Below are positions 1 through 7,397 of a stretch of 18,366 bases of DNA, piece by piece. The notes beneath the pieces are model-generated. The model searched no databases. It saw only the letters and a program-made list of their open reading frames with translations, and was not told the DNA's origin. A program made the position numbers and the translations under genes. Origin of the DNA: Sulfuritalea sp. (GTDB lineage Bacteria; Pseudomonadota; Gammaproteobacteria; Burkholderiales; Rhodocyclaceae); contig JAIPCS010000045.1 in NCBI GenBank assembly GCA_021738105.1, positions 1 to 18,366 on the forward strand. The letters run 5' to 3'. Position 1 is the stretch's first letter, and each line of letters opens with the position of its first letter.

Positions 1-1
1 C

Positions 2-640
2 CCGGCCGCCGAAGCCGCCGACAAGATACTTGAGCTGGTCGACCGCCTTGCCGCGGCAGGCATTGCGCTCGAGCACGTCGACCTCGGTGGCGGCATGGGC
101 GTTCAGTACCGCGCCGAGGAGCCGGCACCCGCAACGGCGGACTATCTCGGACCGATGCTGAAAAAAATGGCCGGCCGGCGTGAAAAACTGCTGCTCGAAC
201 CCGGTCGCTCGCTGGTAGGCAATGCCGGTTTGCTCTTGACCCGGGTTGAAGTGCTGAAGCACGGCGAGGAAAAGAATTTCGCAGTGGTCGACGCCGCCAT
301 GAACGACCTGATGCGCCCGGCACTGTATGACGCCTGGCACGACATCGTAAAAGTAAAAGTCGGCGTTGGCGAGACGGCATCCGGCAAGGCCATGCCATAC
401 GAGATCGTCGGTCCGATCTGCGAATCCGGTGATTTTCTCGGCCACGAGCGCAGCCTGGCATTGAATGAAGGCGATCTGCTCGCCATACTTTCGGCGGGCG
501 CCTACGGCATGGCCATGGCATCAAATTACAATTCCCGGCCTCGCGCCGCCGAAGTCATGGTGGATGGTGAAGAAGTCCATCTGATTCGTCGCCGTGAAGA
601 CATATCACAGCTGTTCGCGCTCGAATCCATCTTGCCCTGA
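2..640 (+). CDS. lysA: Diaminopimelate decarboxylase, C-terminal part (5' end outside window)
   Basis: This is the last 212 residues of a PLP-dependent decarboxylase that turns meso-diaminopimelate into L-lysine in the cytoplasm, the last step of lysine synthesis. The reading frame is open from base 2, so the gene begins before the window. Family hallmarks are visible in order: the HVDLGGGMG glycine-rich strand, LEPGRS (PLP-phosphate binding), PICESGDFLG with the active-site cysteine supplied across the dimer, and AGAYGMAMASNYNSRPR near the C-terminus with the conserved tyrosine. Ornithine/arginine decarboxylases share the fold, but the CESGDFLG form is typical of LysA. The stop lies 16 bp before the adaptor gene, so read-through transcription into the efflux genes is possible. 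No frameshift is seen. Confidence 0.95.
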   Translation, partial: PAAEAADKILELVDRLAAAGIALEHVDLGGGMGVQYRAEEPAPATADYLGPMLKKMAGRREKLLLEPGRSLVGNAGLLLTRVEVLKHGEEKNFAVVDAAMNDLMRPALYDAWHDIVKVKVGVGETASGKAMPYEIVGPICESGDFLGHERSLALNEGDLLAILSAGAYGMAMASNYNSRPRAAEVMVDGEEVHLIRRREDISQLFALESILP

Positions 641-656
641 ACAGGATCGCCTGCCC

Positions 657-1829
657 ATGAACCGGACCCGCACCTTTTCGCTGCTTGTAGCTGTGCTGGT
701 CGCGAGCGGCGCGGCATGGTATTTCGGCAAACCGGGCGCTCCGGCCAACCCAAAAAAGACACAGAAATCTCCCGTCGTTCCGGTCAAGCTCGCCAGAGCC
801 GTCGTCCGCGACATACCGCTGCGGCTTGAGATCACCGGTCGCACCGCCCCCTACGAAACAGTCACCTTGAAGTCGCGGGTCGACGGCCAGGTACGCAATG
901 TGGCTTTCACCGAAGGTCGGCAGGTCAAACAGGGTGAGGTCTTGCTCAACCTGGATCCGGCGGACTTTCAGGCGAGATTGAATCTGGTGGCCGCCAACCT
1001 GGCGAAAAGCCAGTCCCAACTGGCCAGAGCGCAGGCCGATGTCGAACGCTACATCACCTTGCGTGCCAAGGGCTTCGTTTCCGAAGAGAAGGTCAGCGAA
1101 ATGCGCACGCTGGCCATGGCCGCTCAATCTGTGGTCAAAGCCGATGCTGCCGCGGTGGAACTGGCCCGCCTGCAACTGTCCTATACCACGATCCGATCAC
1201 CATTCAACGGCGTAGTCGGAGCCCGGCTGGTGTTTCCCGGCACTGCCGTGAAAGTTAACGACACCGCGCTGGCGGTGGTCAACCGCGTGCGTCCCTTGTA
1301 TGTCGGATTTGCCGTTCCTGAAAAATATCTGCCCTTGCTGCAGGCCGGCATGCGCTCCGCCACACGATCGATGACGGCCCGCATTTCGCCGCCCGGCGGG
1401 GGCACCACACTGGAAGGCAAGGTCGGATTTCTCGACAACAGTGTCGATGTCGCAACCGGAACCATCCAGTTAAAGGCCATCGTTCCCAACGAAGATGAAA
1501 CGCTGGCGCCGGGCCAGTTTGTGAATGTAAGCCTGGTACTCGATACGCTCAAGGCCGCCGTGGTGGTTCCGGCCGAAGCCGTGCAGCAAGGTAGCGAAGG
1601 CGCCTTCCTGTTCGTCGCCAAAAAAGATGGCAGTGTCGAGATTCGCCAAATCAAGGTAGCTTCGATGCAGCAGCAATTTGCCATCGTCGCCCAGGGTCTC
1701 GCAGAAGGTGAATCCGTGGTGACCGAAGGTCAGTTGCGCCTGACACCCGGATCCCGGATCAAGTCGGTCGACGCTGCCGCGGAGAAACCCGCAGGAAAAT
1801 CTGCAGGCAAACCCGGCAAGCCAGACTAG
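657..1829 (+). CDS. RND efflux periplasmic adaptor (MdtA-like membrane fusion protein)
   Basis: This 390-residue protein is a membrane fusion protein that bridges an inner-membrane RND pump and an outer-membrane channel. The start at 657 is preferred over an upstream in-frame ATG at 594 because AGGA lies 10 bp before it and the N-terminus then begins with a basic stretch and one hydrophobic segment (residues about 8-23), a signal anchor or Sec signal without a lipobox. Next come the first lipoyl half (GRQVKQGEVLLNLD, 87-100), an alpha-helical hairpin rich in Ala/Gln (about 105-170), the second lipoyl half (SPFNGVVGARLVFPGTAV, from about 180), and beta-barrel and membrane-proximal parts. The tail is Lys/Gly/Pro-rich. 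The gene ends 9 bp before the pump gene, so the two are co-transcribed. MdtA is the closest familiar type; the substrate cannot be read from sequence. Confidence 0.9.
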   Translation: MNRTRTFSLLVAVLVASGAAWYFGKPGAPANPKKTQKSPVVPVKLARAVVRDIPLRLEITGRTAPYETVTLKSRVDGQVRNVAFTEGRQVKQGEVLLNLDPADFQARLNLVAANLAKSQSQLARAQADVERYITLRAKGFVSEEKVSEMRTLAMAAQSVVKADAAAVELARLQLSYTTIRSPFNGVVGARLVFPGTAVKVNDTALAVVNRVRPLYVGFAVPEKYLPLLQAGMRSATRSMTARISPPGGGTTLEGKVGFLDNSVDVATGTIQLKAIVPNEDETLAPGQFVNVSLVLDTLKAAVVVPAEAVQQGSEGAFLFVAKKDGSVEIRQIKVASMQQQFAIVAQGLAEGESVVTEGQLRLTPGSRIKSVDAAAEKPAGKSAGKPGKPD

Positions 1830-1838
1830 GACATCGCC

Positions 1839-4800
1839 ATGCAGTTGTCTGAACTGTGCATCCGCCGGCCGGTGATGACGACACTGCTGATGACGGCGTT
1901 TCTCATCTTCGGCGTCATTGCCTATCGCGCACTGCCGGTTTCGGAACTGCCCAACATCGATTTTCCGACCATTTCGGTCACTGCGCGCTTGCCCGGTGCC
2001 TCGCCCGAAACCATGGCAGCCGCGGTGGCAACACCGCTCGAGGGCCAGTTCTCGACAATCTCGGGCGTCGATTCGATGACCTCGACCAGCGCCCAAGGCA
2101 GCTCGAGCATCACTCTGCAGTTTTCACTCGACCGCGACATCGATGCCGCCGCGCAGGACGTGCAGTCGGCCATTGCCGCCGCCCAGCGCAAGCTGCCGCC
2201 GGACATGCCGGCACCGCCGTCGTTCCGCAAGGTCAACCCGGCGGATTTCGCCATTTTCTACATCGCCATGAACTCGACCACCCTGCCCACCTGGGTGGTC
2301 AATGAGTATGCCGAGACCCAGCTCGCCCAACGTTTGTCGACCCTGCCCGGTGTCGCCCAGGTGAATGTCTTCGGTTCGCAGAAATATGCGGTGCGGATCC
2401 AGGCCGACCCAGGCCAGCTAAGCTCGCGCGGCATCGGCATCGACGAATTGCAGGCAGCGGTCAAGAACTCGAACGTCAACCTGCCGCTGGGCACGCTGGA
2501 TGGCACGCGGCAGAGTTTTGCCCTGCAGGCCAACGGGCAACTGCTCAATGCGGCGGCCTATAGGCCGCTGACTGTCGCCTGGCGCAACGGGGCGCCAATC
2601 AAACTGGAAGAACTGGCGAATGTCGTCGATAGCGTCGAGAACACCAAGGTGGCCGCCTGGTTCAACGACCGGCGTACCATCATGCTGGCGATCTATCGCC
2701 AACCGGGAGCGAACACGATCGAAACCGTCAGCGCGATCCGGAATGTGCTGCCCGCCTTCCAGGCCAATCTGCCGCCATCGATCGAACTCCAGGTGCATTA
2801 CGACCGCAGCATCTCGATCCGCGATGCCATCCACGACGTGCAATTCACCCTAATTCTGGCCGGCTTTCTGGTAATCCTGGTGATCCTGATGTTCCTGCGC
2901 AATCTGTCGGCCACCCTGATACCGGCCGTCGCCCTGCCCATCTCGATCATCGGCACTTTTGCCATCATGTATGCCTTCGGCTACAGCCTCGACAATCTCT
3001 CGCTGCTGGCACTCACGCTGTCGGTGGGCTTCGTCGTCGATGACGCCATTGTCATGCTGGAGAATATCGTCCGCCATATCGAGCAGGGCGAGGAGCCTTT
3101 CGCGGCGGCGATTCGCGGCGCGCGCGAAATCGGCTTCACCATCATTTCGATGACGCTTTCGCTGGTCGCGGTGTTCATTCCGGTCATGTTCATGAGCGGC
3201 GTCGTCGGACGCCTGCTGCATGAGTTCGCGGTGACCATCTGCGCCGCCATCCTGGTTTCCGGCTTCGTCTCGCTGACACTGACGCCGATGCTGTGCAGTC
3301 GATACCTGAAACATGCCGAGCCGACACAGCATGGCCGTCTCTTCATGGTCTTCGAGCGCCTCTTCGACGCACTGCTGGCCGCCTACCGAAGCTCGCTCGG
3401 CTGGTGCATGGCGCGGCCGCTGTGGGTGCTGCTCTCCTTCTTCCTTACCCTGATCGTCACCGCCCTGTTGTTTAACGCGGTGCCCAAGGATTTTCTGCCC
3501 AGTGGCGACACCGGCCAGATCGTCGCTTCGACCGAAGGACCACAGGATATTTCCTTCCCCGCAATGATGGAGCGACAGCGCGCGGTCGCCGCGATACTGT
3601 CCAAAGACCCGAGTGTGCACACTCTGGCATCCTTCGTCGGCGCCAGCGGTTCGCGCCCCACCTCCAATGCCGGCACCCTGATCCTCAATCTGAAACCCCG
3701 CGACGAGCGCAAGGAGTCGCCCGACCAGATCATCGCCCGGCTACGACCCAAGCTTGCCGCAGTTGCCGGCATTCGCGTCTCTTTACAAAACCCGCCGCCC
3801 ATTCGCATCGGTGGCCGCTTCACCAGCGCGCAATACCAATACACCTTGCAGGACACCGATCTTGAGCAGCTCTACCAATGGAACGACACCCTGCTTGAGC
3901 ACCTGCGGGACTTGCCCGGTTTTGTCGACGTCAATTCCGACCTGAAAAACCAGAGCCCCGTCATTACGCTCGACATCGACCGGGAAAAGCTGGCGCCGCT
4001 GGGGCTCAGCCTTGGCCAGATCGAGGATGCGCTGCAAAGCGCCTTCAGCTCGCGGCAGATATCCACCATCTACGCCGCCACCAGTCAGCATCAGGTCATC
4101 CTCGAAGTAGCACCCGAATTGCAGGCCGACCCGGCGATCCTGTCCAAGATTCATGTCCGCTCCAGCAATGGCGTGCTGGTGCCCGTTGATACCGTCGCCC
4201 ACATCAGCCGCAACACCCAGGCGCTGACCGTCAACCACCAGGGGCAACTGCCCTCTGTCACGCTCTCCTTCAATCTGCTGCCTGGCGTATCCCTGGGTGA
4301 CGCCGTGGACAGGATCCGCCAGATGGAACGCAAGGTGAACCTGCCCGCCTCGCTCACCACCAGCCTGCAAGGCACGGCCCAGGCCTTCGAAGCCTCCTTG
4401 CAAGGACTGGGCATGCTGCTGCTGATCGCCATCGTGGTGGTGTATATCGTGCTGGGTATTCTCTATGAGAGCTTCGTGCATCCGCTCACCATACTGTCGG
4501 GTTTGCCCGCCGCCGGCCTCGGCGCACTGGCCACGCTGCTGATCTTCGGCGTCGACCTGAGTCTCTACGCCTTCGTCGGCATCATCATGCTTGTTGGCAT
4601 CGTCAAGAAGAACGCCATCATGATGATCGACTTCGCGCTGGAAAAGCAGCGCAACGAAGGCGCCGCCGCGGCGCAGGCAATTTTTGAAGCCTGCATGGTG
4701 CGCTTCCGGCCGATCATGATGACCACCATGGCCGCCCTGGTGGGCACGCTGCCAATCGCCATCGGCTGGGGCGCGGGTGCTGAAGTGCGACAACCGCTTG

Positions 4801-4913
4801 GACTGGCGGTAGTAGGTGGCCTGCTGCTATCGCAGTTTCTGACCCTGTACCTGACGCCGGTGGTGTATTTGTATCTCGACCGAATCGGCGGACCCCAAAA
4901 GGTGCCCGGATAA
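1839..4913 (+). CDS. RND-family multidrug efflux permease (MdtB/MdtC-like)
   Basis: This 1024-residue inner-membrane proton-driven pump has the full length of an HAE1/AcrB-type transporter. The N-terminus (CIRRPVMTTLL, then LPVSELPNIDFPTISV) and PGASPETMA are typical of the MdtB/MdtC branch. The proton-relay acids in transmembrane helix 4 are present as D401-D402 in GFVVDDAIVMLENI, and the helix-10 lysine is K924 in VKKNAIMMIDF. The two large periplasmic loops and two bundles of hydrophobic helices follow the usual duplicated layout. AGGA sits 7 bp before the ATG, overlapping the adaptor stop. MdtB and MdtC normally occur as a pair, but only one pump gene is present here and no TolC-type channel gene follows, so the outer-membrane part must be encoded elsewhere. 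The gene looks intact. Confidence 0.93.
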   Translation: MQLSELCIRRPVMTTLLMTAFLIFGVIAYRALPVSELPNIDFPTISVTARLPGASPETMAAAVATPLEGQFSTISGVDSMTSTSAQGSSSITLQFSLDRDIDAAAQDVQSAIAAAQRKLPPDMPAPPSFRKVNPADFAIFYIAMNSTTLPTWVVNEYAETQLAQRLSTLPGVAQVNVFGSQKYAVRIQADPGQLSSRGIGIDELQAAVKNSNVNLPLGTLDGTRQSFALQANGQLLNAAAYRPLTVAWRNGAPIKLEELANVVDSVENTKVAAWFNDRRTIMLAIYRQPGANTIETVSAIRNVLPAFQANLPPSIELQVHYDRSISIRDAIHDVQFTLILAGFLVILVILMFLRNLSATLIPAVALPISIIGTFAIMYAFGYSLDNLSLLALTLSVGFVVDDAIVMLENIVRHIEQGEEPFAAAIRGAREIGFTIISMTLSLVAVFIPVMFMSGVVGRLLHEFAVTICAAILVSGFVSLTLTPMLCSRYLKHAEPTQHGRLFMVFERLFDALLAAYRSSLGWCMARPLWVLLSFFLTLIVTALLFNAVPKDFLPSGDTGQIVASTEGPQDISFPAMMERQRAVAAILSKDPSVHTLASFVGASGSRPTSNAGTLILNLKPRDERKESPDQIIARLRPKLAAVAGIRVSLQNPPPIRIGGRFTSAQYQYTLQDTDLEQLYQWNDTLLEHLRDLPGFVDVNSDLKNQSPVITLDIDREKLAPLGLSLGQIEDALQSAFSSRQISTIYAATSQHQVILEVAPELQADPAILSKIHVRSSNGVLVPVDTVAHISRNTQALTVNHQGQLPSVTLSFNLLPGVSLGDAVDRIRQMERKVNLPASLTTSLQGTAQAFEASLQGLGMLLLIAIVVVYIVLGILYESFVHPLTILSGLPAAGLGALATLLIFGVDLSLYAFVGIIMLVGIVKKNAIMMIDFALEKQRNEGAAAAQAIFEACMVRFRPIMMTTMAALVGTLPIAIGWGAGAEVRQPLGLAVVGGLLLSQFLTLYLTPVVYLYLDRIGGPQKVPG

Positions 4914-4942
4914 TCCCGTCGCCGGTAATTCCAAATGCATTG

Positions 4943-4960
4943 ACTTCAGGCGACCTGAGT
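4943..4960. other. Short imperfect hairpin after the pump gene
   Basis: The arms CAGG and CCTG, with flanking ACT/AGT and a one-base bulge, can fold around a CGA loop 30 bp after the pump stop. There is no T-run after it, so it is at best a weak transcription end. It may be chance. Confidence 0.25.
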
Positions 4961-5005
4961 CAGGATTGATCTTCCATTACAACGGGTGACAATGTGCACA
5001 GACTA

Positions 5006-5025
5006 GACAAACTGACCAGTTTGTC
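5006..5025. promoter_or_regulatory. Perfect inverted repeat resembling a TetR-type operator
   Basis: The sequence GACAAACTG-AC-CAGTTTGTC has two exact 9-bp arms around a 2-bp centre. Its length and symmetry fit the operators of TetR-family repressors, which often control RND pump genes. A weak promoter-like pair (TTGATC at 4966, GACAAT at 4988, spacing 16) lies immediately upstream on the plus strand, which would place the repeat near the transcription start. No intact regulator gene lies within the next kilobase, and the pump genes are upstream, not downstream. It may therefore be a relic of a lost regulator or of the promoter of the gene whose remnant begins about 100 bp later. Function is inferred from symmetry only. 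Confidence 0.45.
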
Positions 5026-5254
5026 GTCAGTCAGTTCTTCCGAGGAGGAATGGCTGCCGCCATTACGCAGTTTTCCGGCTGGGTGAAGACCACGCGATAA
5101 CTCCCGTTCCTCGAATCGTGAAGCTCGACAATCGAGAGATGACAAGGAAAGTGCTGACTGCAGCCGCTTCGTGCCATGAAGCTCACTCCACAGCGGCTCA
5201 GATAGCGGACAAGTTCAATATTTTTGTGCCCCGGCAGCTCGATTTCGTCCAAAG

Positions 5255-5809
5255 CCGGCACGCGGCCGCATCGGCATCTTCAACCGCTCCTACTACGAAG
5301 AGGTGTTGATCGTTCGCGTGCATCCGGAAATTTTGCGCGGCCAGGGAATTCCGGATGAGCTGATCAACGAAAAGACGATCTGGCAGCAGCGTTATCGATC
5401 CATTGTTGATCTTGAGGCGCATCTGCACCGCAATGGGACACGCGTCATCAAGTTCTTCCTGCACCTGTCGAAGGAGGAGCAGCGCAAACGCTTTCTGGAT
5501 CGCATCGACGATCCCGACAAGAACTGGAAATTCAGCCTTGCCGATATTGAAGAACGCCAATACTGGACGCAGTACATGAAGGCCTATGAGTCATGCCTGA
5601 GCGCCACCAGCACCCAGGCCTCGCCCTGGCATGTGGTGCCGGCAGACAACAAGAAGAACACCCGGCTGATCATTTCCACCATCATCCTCGACACCTTGAA
5701 AAGTCTCAAGATGCACTATCCGGTGAGTGGCAAGGAACGTCATGCCGAATTGATGGCCATTCGCGAACGCCTGGCTGCAGAAGATGCCGCCGACAACGGA
5801 TCGAGGTAG
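5255..5809 (+). pseudogene. Polyphosphate:nucleotide phosphotransferase (PPK2 family), 5'-truncated remnant
   Basis: About 184 residues match the C-terminal two thirds of PPK2 enzymes, which move phosphate between polyphosphate and nucleoside phosphates. Recognisable parts are [23 protein letters not shown] (Walker B-like region and following helix, from 5261), [27 protein letters not shown] (lid region) and [15 protein letters not shown]. Intact members are roughly 260-300 residues and carry a Walker A loop of the GxDxxGKxG type; none is found upstream. The frame is open back to 5180 with no convincing start; GTG 5303 and TTG 5306 would give a protein lacking the nucleotide/polyphosphate loop. 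Bases from about 5110 to 5254 show faint PPK2-like scraps in shifting frames (a GTGAAGCTCGA stretch, an AAGC..AGCGGC stretch, and CAGCTCGATTTC), suggesting deletions in a decayed 5' end. The truncation is clear; loss of activity is inferred. Confidence 0.8.
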
Positions 5810-5865
5810 TCCGCAGCACAGATGCCAACGACCTGATCGGGAAGATTTTCCAGAAGTTTCATCAT
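5740..5865 (-). pseudogene. Possible gene-start fragment (STAS/SpoIIAA-like N-terminus), truncated
   Basis: On the minus strand a 41-codon frame begins with two ATGs (5865 and 5862), preceded by CAGGAG about 7-8 bp upstream. Its first residues, MMKLLENLPDQVVGI, resemble the start of the SpoIIAA-like/STAS-SEC14 small proteins, which typically read like 'M-x-K-L-L-x-x-L-P-D-x-V-V-G'. After about 18 codons the frame runs into the antisense of the PPK2 3' end and stops at TGA, so only the beginning of such a gene could be present. The good ribosome site and the abrupt loss of similarity at the PPK2 stop suggest a rearrangement junction near 5810. The family assignment rests on about 15 residues and is tentative; chance cannot be excluded. 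Confidence 0.3.
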
Positions 5866-6533
5866 GGCGAGTCTCCTGCCCTTGGAAAATTCGGATCAGC
5901 CGTCCTGCGACGACGTGATGGTGCGATTGCGGATTCATGTTGTGCATTCGTTCAAATGCGCGCTCTCGCTGAGAACTGCAAAGAACGCATGCGCGGATTG
6001 CCCCACATGCAATCGCCGCGGATTGCTCGTCCTGCCCGCCTGACTCACGCAGCCCCAGCCAGTTCAGCACCCCGGCATCGGCAGCGAACGCAAAGTGCTT
6101 CACCTCGGCCGACGTGACGTGCTTGCCAAGTACCCCTGCCATGCCGGCGAGCGGGTTGTACACTTGCACCTGATGTTGCCCGCCCCGAGGGCCGAGGCTT
6201 CGCATAGGGTATCTGGAACAATCTATCCGCCTCGCATTATGACCGTTGCCAGATGGGAATTCCGCTCGCCACCGCACTCAGCAAATCTGCCGCAGTTCGC
6301 TTACCCGACGCGGAAATGCAGGCTCTCGTGCGCTGGTGCACAGACCGCGGGGCGGTGTCGCGGCACGCCGTCAAAAAGTCGGCGCTGGTGATACGGGTGG
6401 CAAGGCGGTCGAATGCTCCGCGGTGATGTCTCCAGAGGCCAGTGCCGCCTCGCTGTTCATCGGGATAGGAAGGGTTTAAGCTGGGTTCATCCGCCGATGA
6501 CATGCATCGCGCACAACAACAACGGAGGCGAGC
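5866..6533. other. Gene-poor stretch with no convincing coding region
   Basis: About 670 bp between the minus-strand fragment and the next ribosome binding site. Open frames exist on both strands, as expected at high GC, but none has a recognisable domain together with a believable start. The minus-strand frame running through about 5890-6240 includes a run that could be protein-like (KHVTSAEVKHFAFAADAG) but I do not recognise it. A 10-bp direct repeat, CGCGGATTGC, occurs at 5992-6001 and 6017-6026. The stretch may be the remains of degraded genes or spacer DNA. Confidence 0.4.
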
Positions 6534-6704
6534 ATGCTCCAGGATACATTTGCCACTTTGCAGGAATACCGGCTGACGTCCGGCCTGCGGCAGCAGGTGG
6601 CGGTGCAACGGGCAGTGCACACGCCGGTTGAAGTCGATTGTCTGCACCACGGCAGCACCCTGCCCTATGTTCCGTGTGAGCGGCTGGCCGGTGCGGCGCC
6701 GTAG
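6534..6704 (+). CDS. Small hypothetical protein (56 aa) in frame with the downstream hydrolase
   Basis: An ATG at 6534 has a strong ribosome binding site (GGAGG, 6524-6528, 5 bp spacing), better than that of the gene after it. The product (MLQDTFATLQEYRLTSGLRQ at the start) is soluble-looking, has no membrane segment or signal peptide, and holds two cysteines and a His pair around the middle. I recognise no family. It ends in TAG at 6702-6704, and the hydrolase ATG at 6726 is in the same reading frame with only 21 bp between. It may be a translated small protein coupled to the hydrolase, or the 5' part of a longer gene cut by a nonsense codon. Alpha/beta hydrolases of this type normally start close to the first strand, which favours two separate genes. 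Confidence 0.5.
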   Translation: MLQDTFATLQEYRLTSGLRQQVAVQRAVHTPVEVDCLHHGSTLPYVPCERLAGAAP

Positions 6705-6725
6705 AGAAATCCCCTGCTCGAGTCC

Positions 6726-7397
6726 ATGCGCGACGCATTGAATCTGCCCCGGAAAGCGGCAACCGTGATCCTGGTACACGGCTTGTGGACCCCGGCGGTG
6801 GTTCTCGTGCCGCATGGCCGCTGGCTGCGGCGCAGCGGCTACCGCGCCTTGCGCTTCGGCTATCCGAGTGTGCGTGCGACGCTGTCGCAGAACGCGCTGG
6901 CGTTGCGGCGCTTTGTCGCCGCAGCCGGTGGAGAGGTGATCCATCTGGTGGGTCACAGTCTCGGTGGCCTGATTATTCTTGACATGTTGCGGCAGGAGCC
7001 CGACCCGCGCCTGCGCCGCGTGGTCCTGCTCGGCACCCCCTGCACCGACAGCCATTGCGCACGACGCCTGGCGCGCGTGGCTGGGATGCCGGCATTGCTC
7101 GGGGGCTCGATCAACGAGTGGCTGGCGCGCGGCCCCGGCGTCACCGCTGCTCCGCTTTCGATGATCGAAGTAGGCGTGCTGGCCGGTACGCGCAGTGTCG
7201 GCCTCGGCCGCGTGGTGCCCGGCCTGCCGAGTCCCAATGACGGCGTAGTGGCACTGGCGGAAACGCGCCTGCCGGGAGCCGCAGATCACATCGCTCTACC
7301 GGTGGCGCATTCACAGATGCTTGCCTCGCGACCTTGCGCCGCGCAGATTGCCGTCTTTCTGGAAACCGGACGCTTCGCGCACCATGATGCGATCTAG
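6726..7397 (+). CDS. Alpha/beta hydrolase (lipase/esterase-like)
   Basis: This 223-residue protein has the alpha/beta-hydrolase layout: a first strand ending in VILVHGLW (14-21, oxyanion region), the nucleophile elbow GHSLGG with Ser78, an acid candidate Asp172 in SPNDGVVAL, and His195 in PVAHSQML. The triad is therefore complete. It belongs to the group of small esterase/lipase-like proteins whose nucleophile elbow is followed by VVLLGTP. No signal peptide is visible, so it is probably cytoplasmic or peripheral. The substrate is unknown. The ATG lacks a strong ribosome site and may depend on translational coupling with the preceding 56-codon ORF. Its 3' end overlaps the next gene by 14 bp, suggesting one transcription unit. 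Confidence 0.85.
   Translation: MRDALNLPRKAATVILVHGLWTPAVVLVPHGRWLRRSGYRALRFGYPSVRATLSQNALALRRFVAAAGGEVIHLVGHSLGGLIILDMLRQEPDPRLRRVVLLGTPCTDSHCARRLARVAGMPALLGGSINEWLARGPGVTAAPLSMIEVGVLAGTRSVGLGRVVPGLPSPNDGVVALAETRLPGAADHIALPVAHSQMLASRPCAAQIAVFLETGRFAHHDAI

Noticed and set aside
5118..5309. A short plus-strand frame reading TRKVLTAAAS and [11 protein letters not shown], reminiscent of a TetR-type helix-turn-helix next to the palindrome
   Set aside because: Spacing between the two parts is too short for a TetR domain, nothing TetR-like follows, and the same DNA can also be read as decayed PPK2 5' sequence. The resemblance is too short to annotate.
5992..6026. Two copies of CGCGGATTGC 15 bp apart
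   Set aside because: Only two copies without other structure; not enough to call an iteron, recombination site or mobile element end.
5591..6277. A long minus-strand frame (228 codons) covering the PPK2 3' end and the gene-poor stretch
   Set aside because: Half of it is antisense to the well-conserved PPK2 coding region, it has no ribosome site at its start, and no domain is recognised.
6253..6426. A 57-codon plus-strand ORF beginning MGIPLATALSKSAAV
   Set aside because: There is no ribosome binding site and no recognisable family; high-GC DNA gives such frames often.
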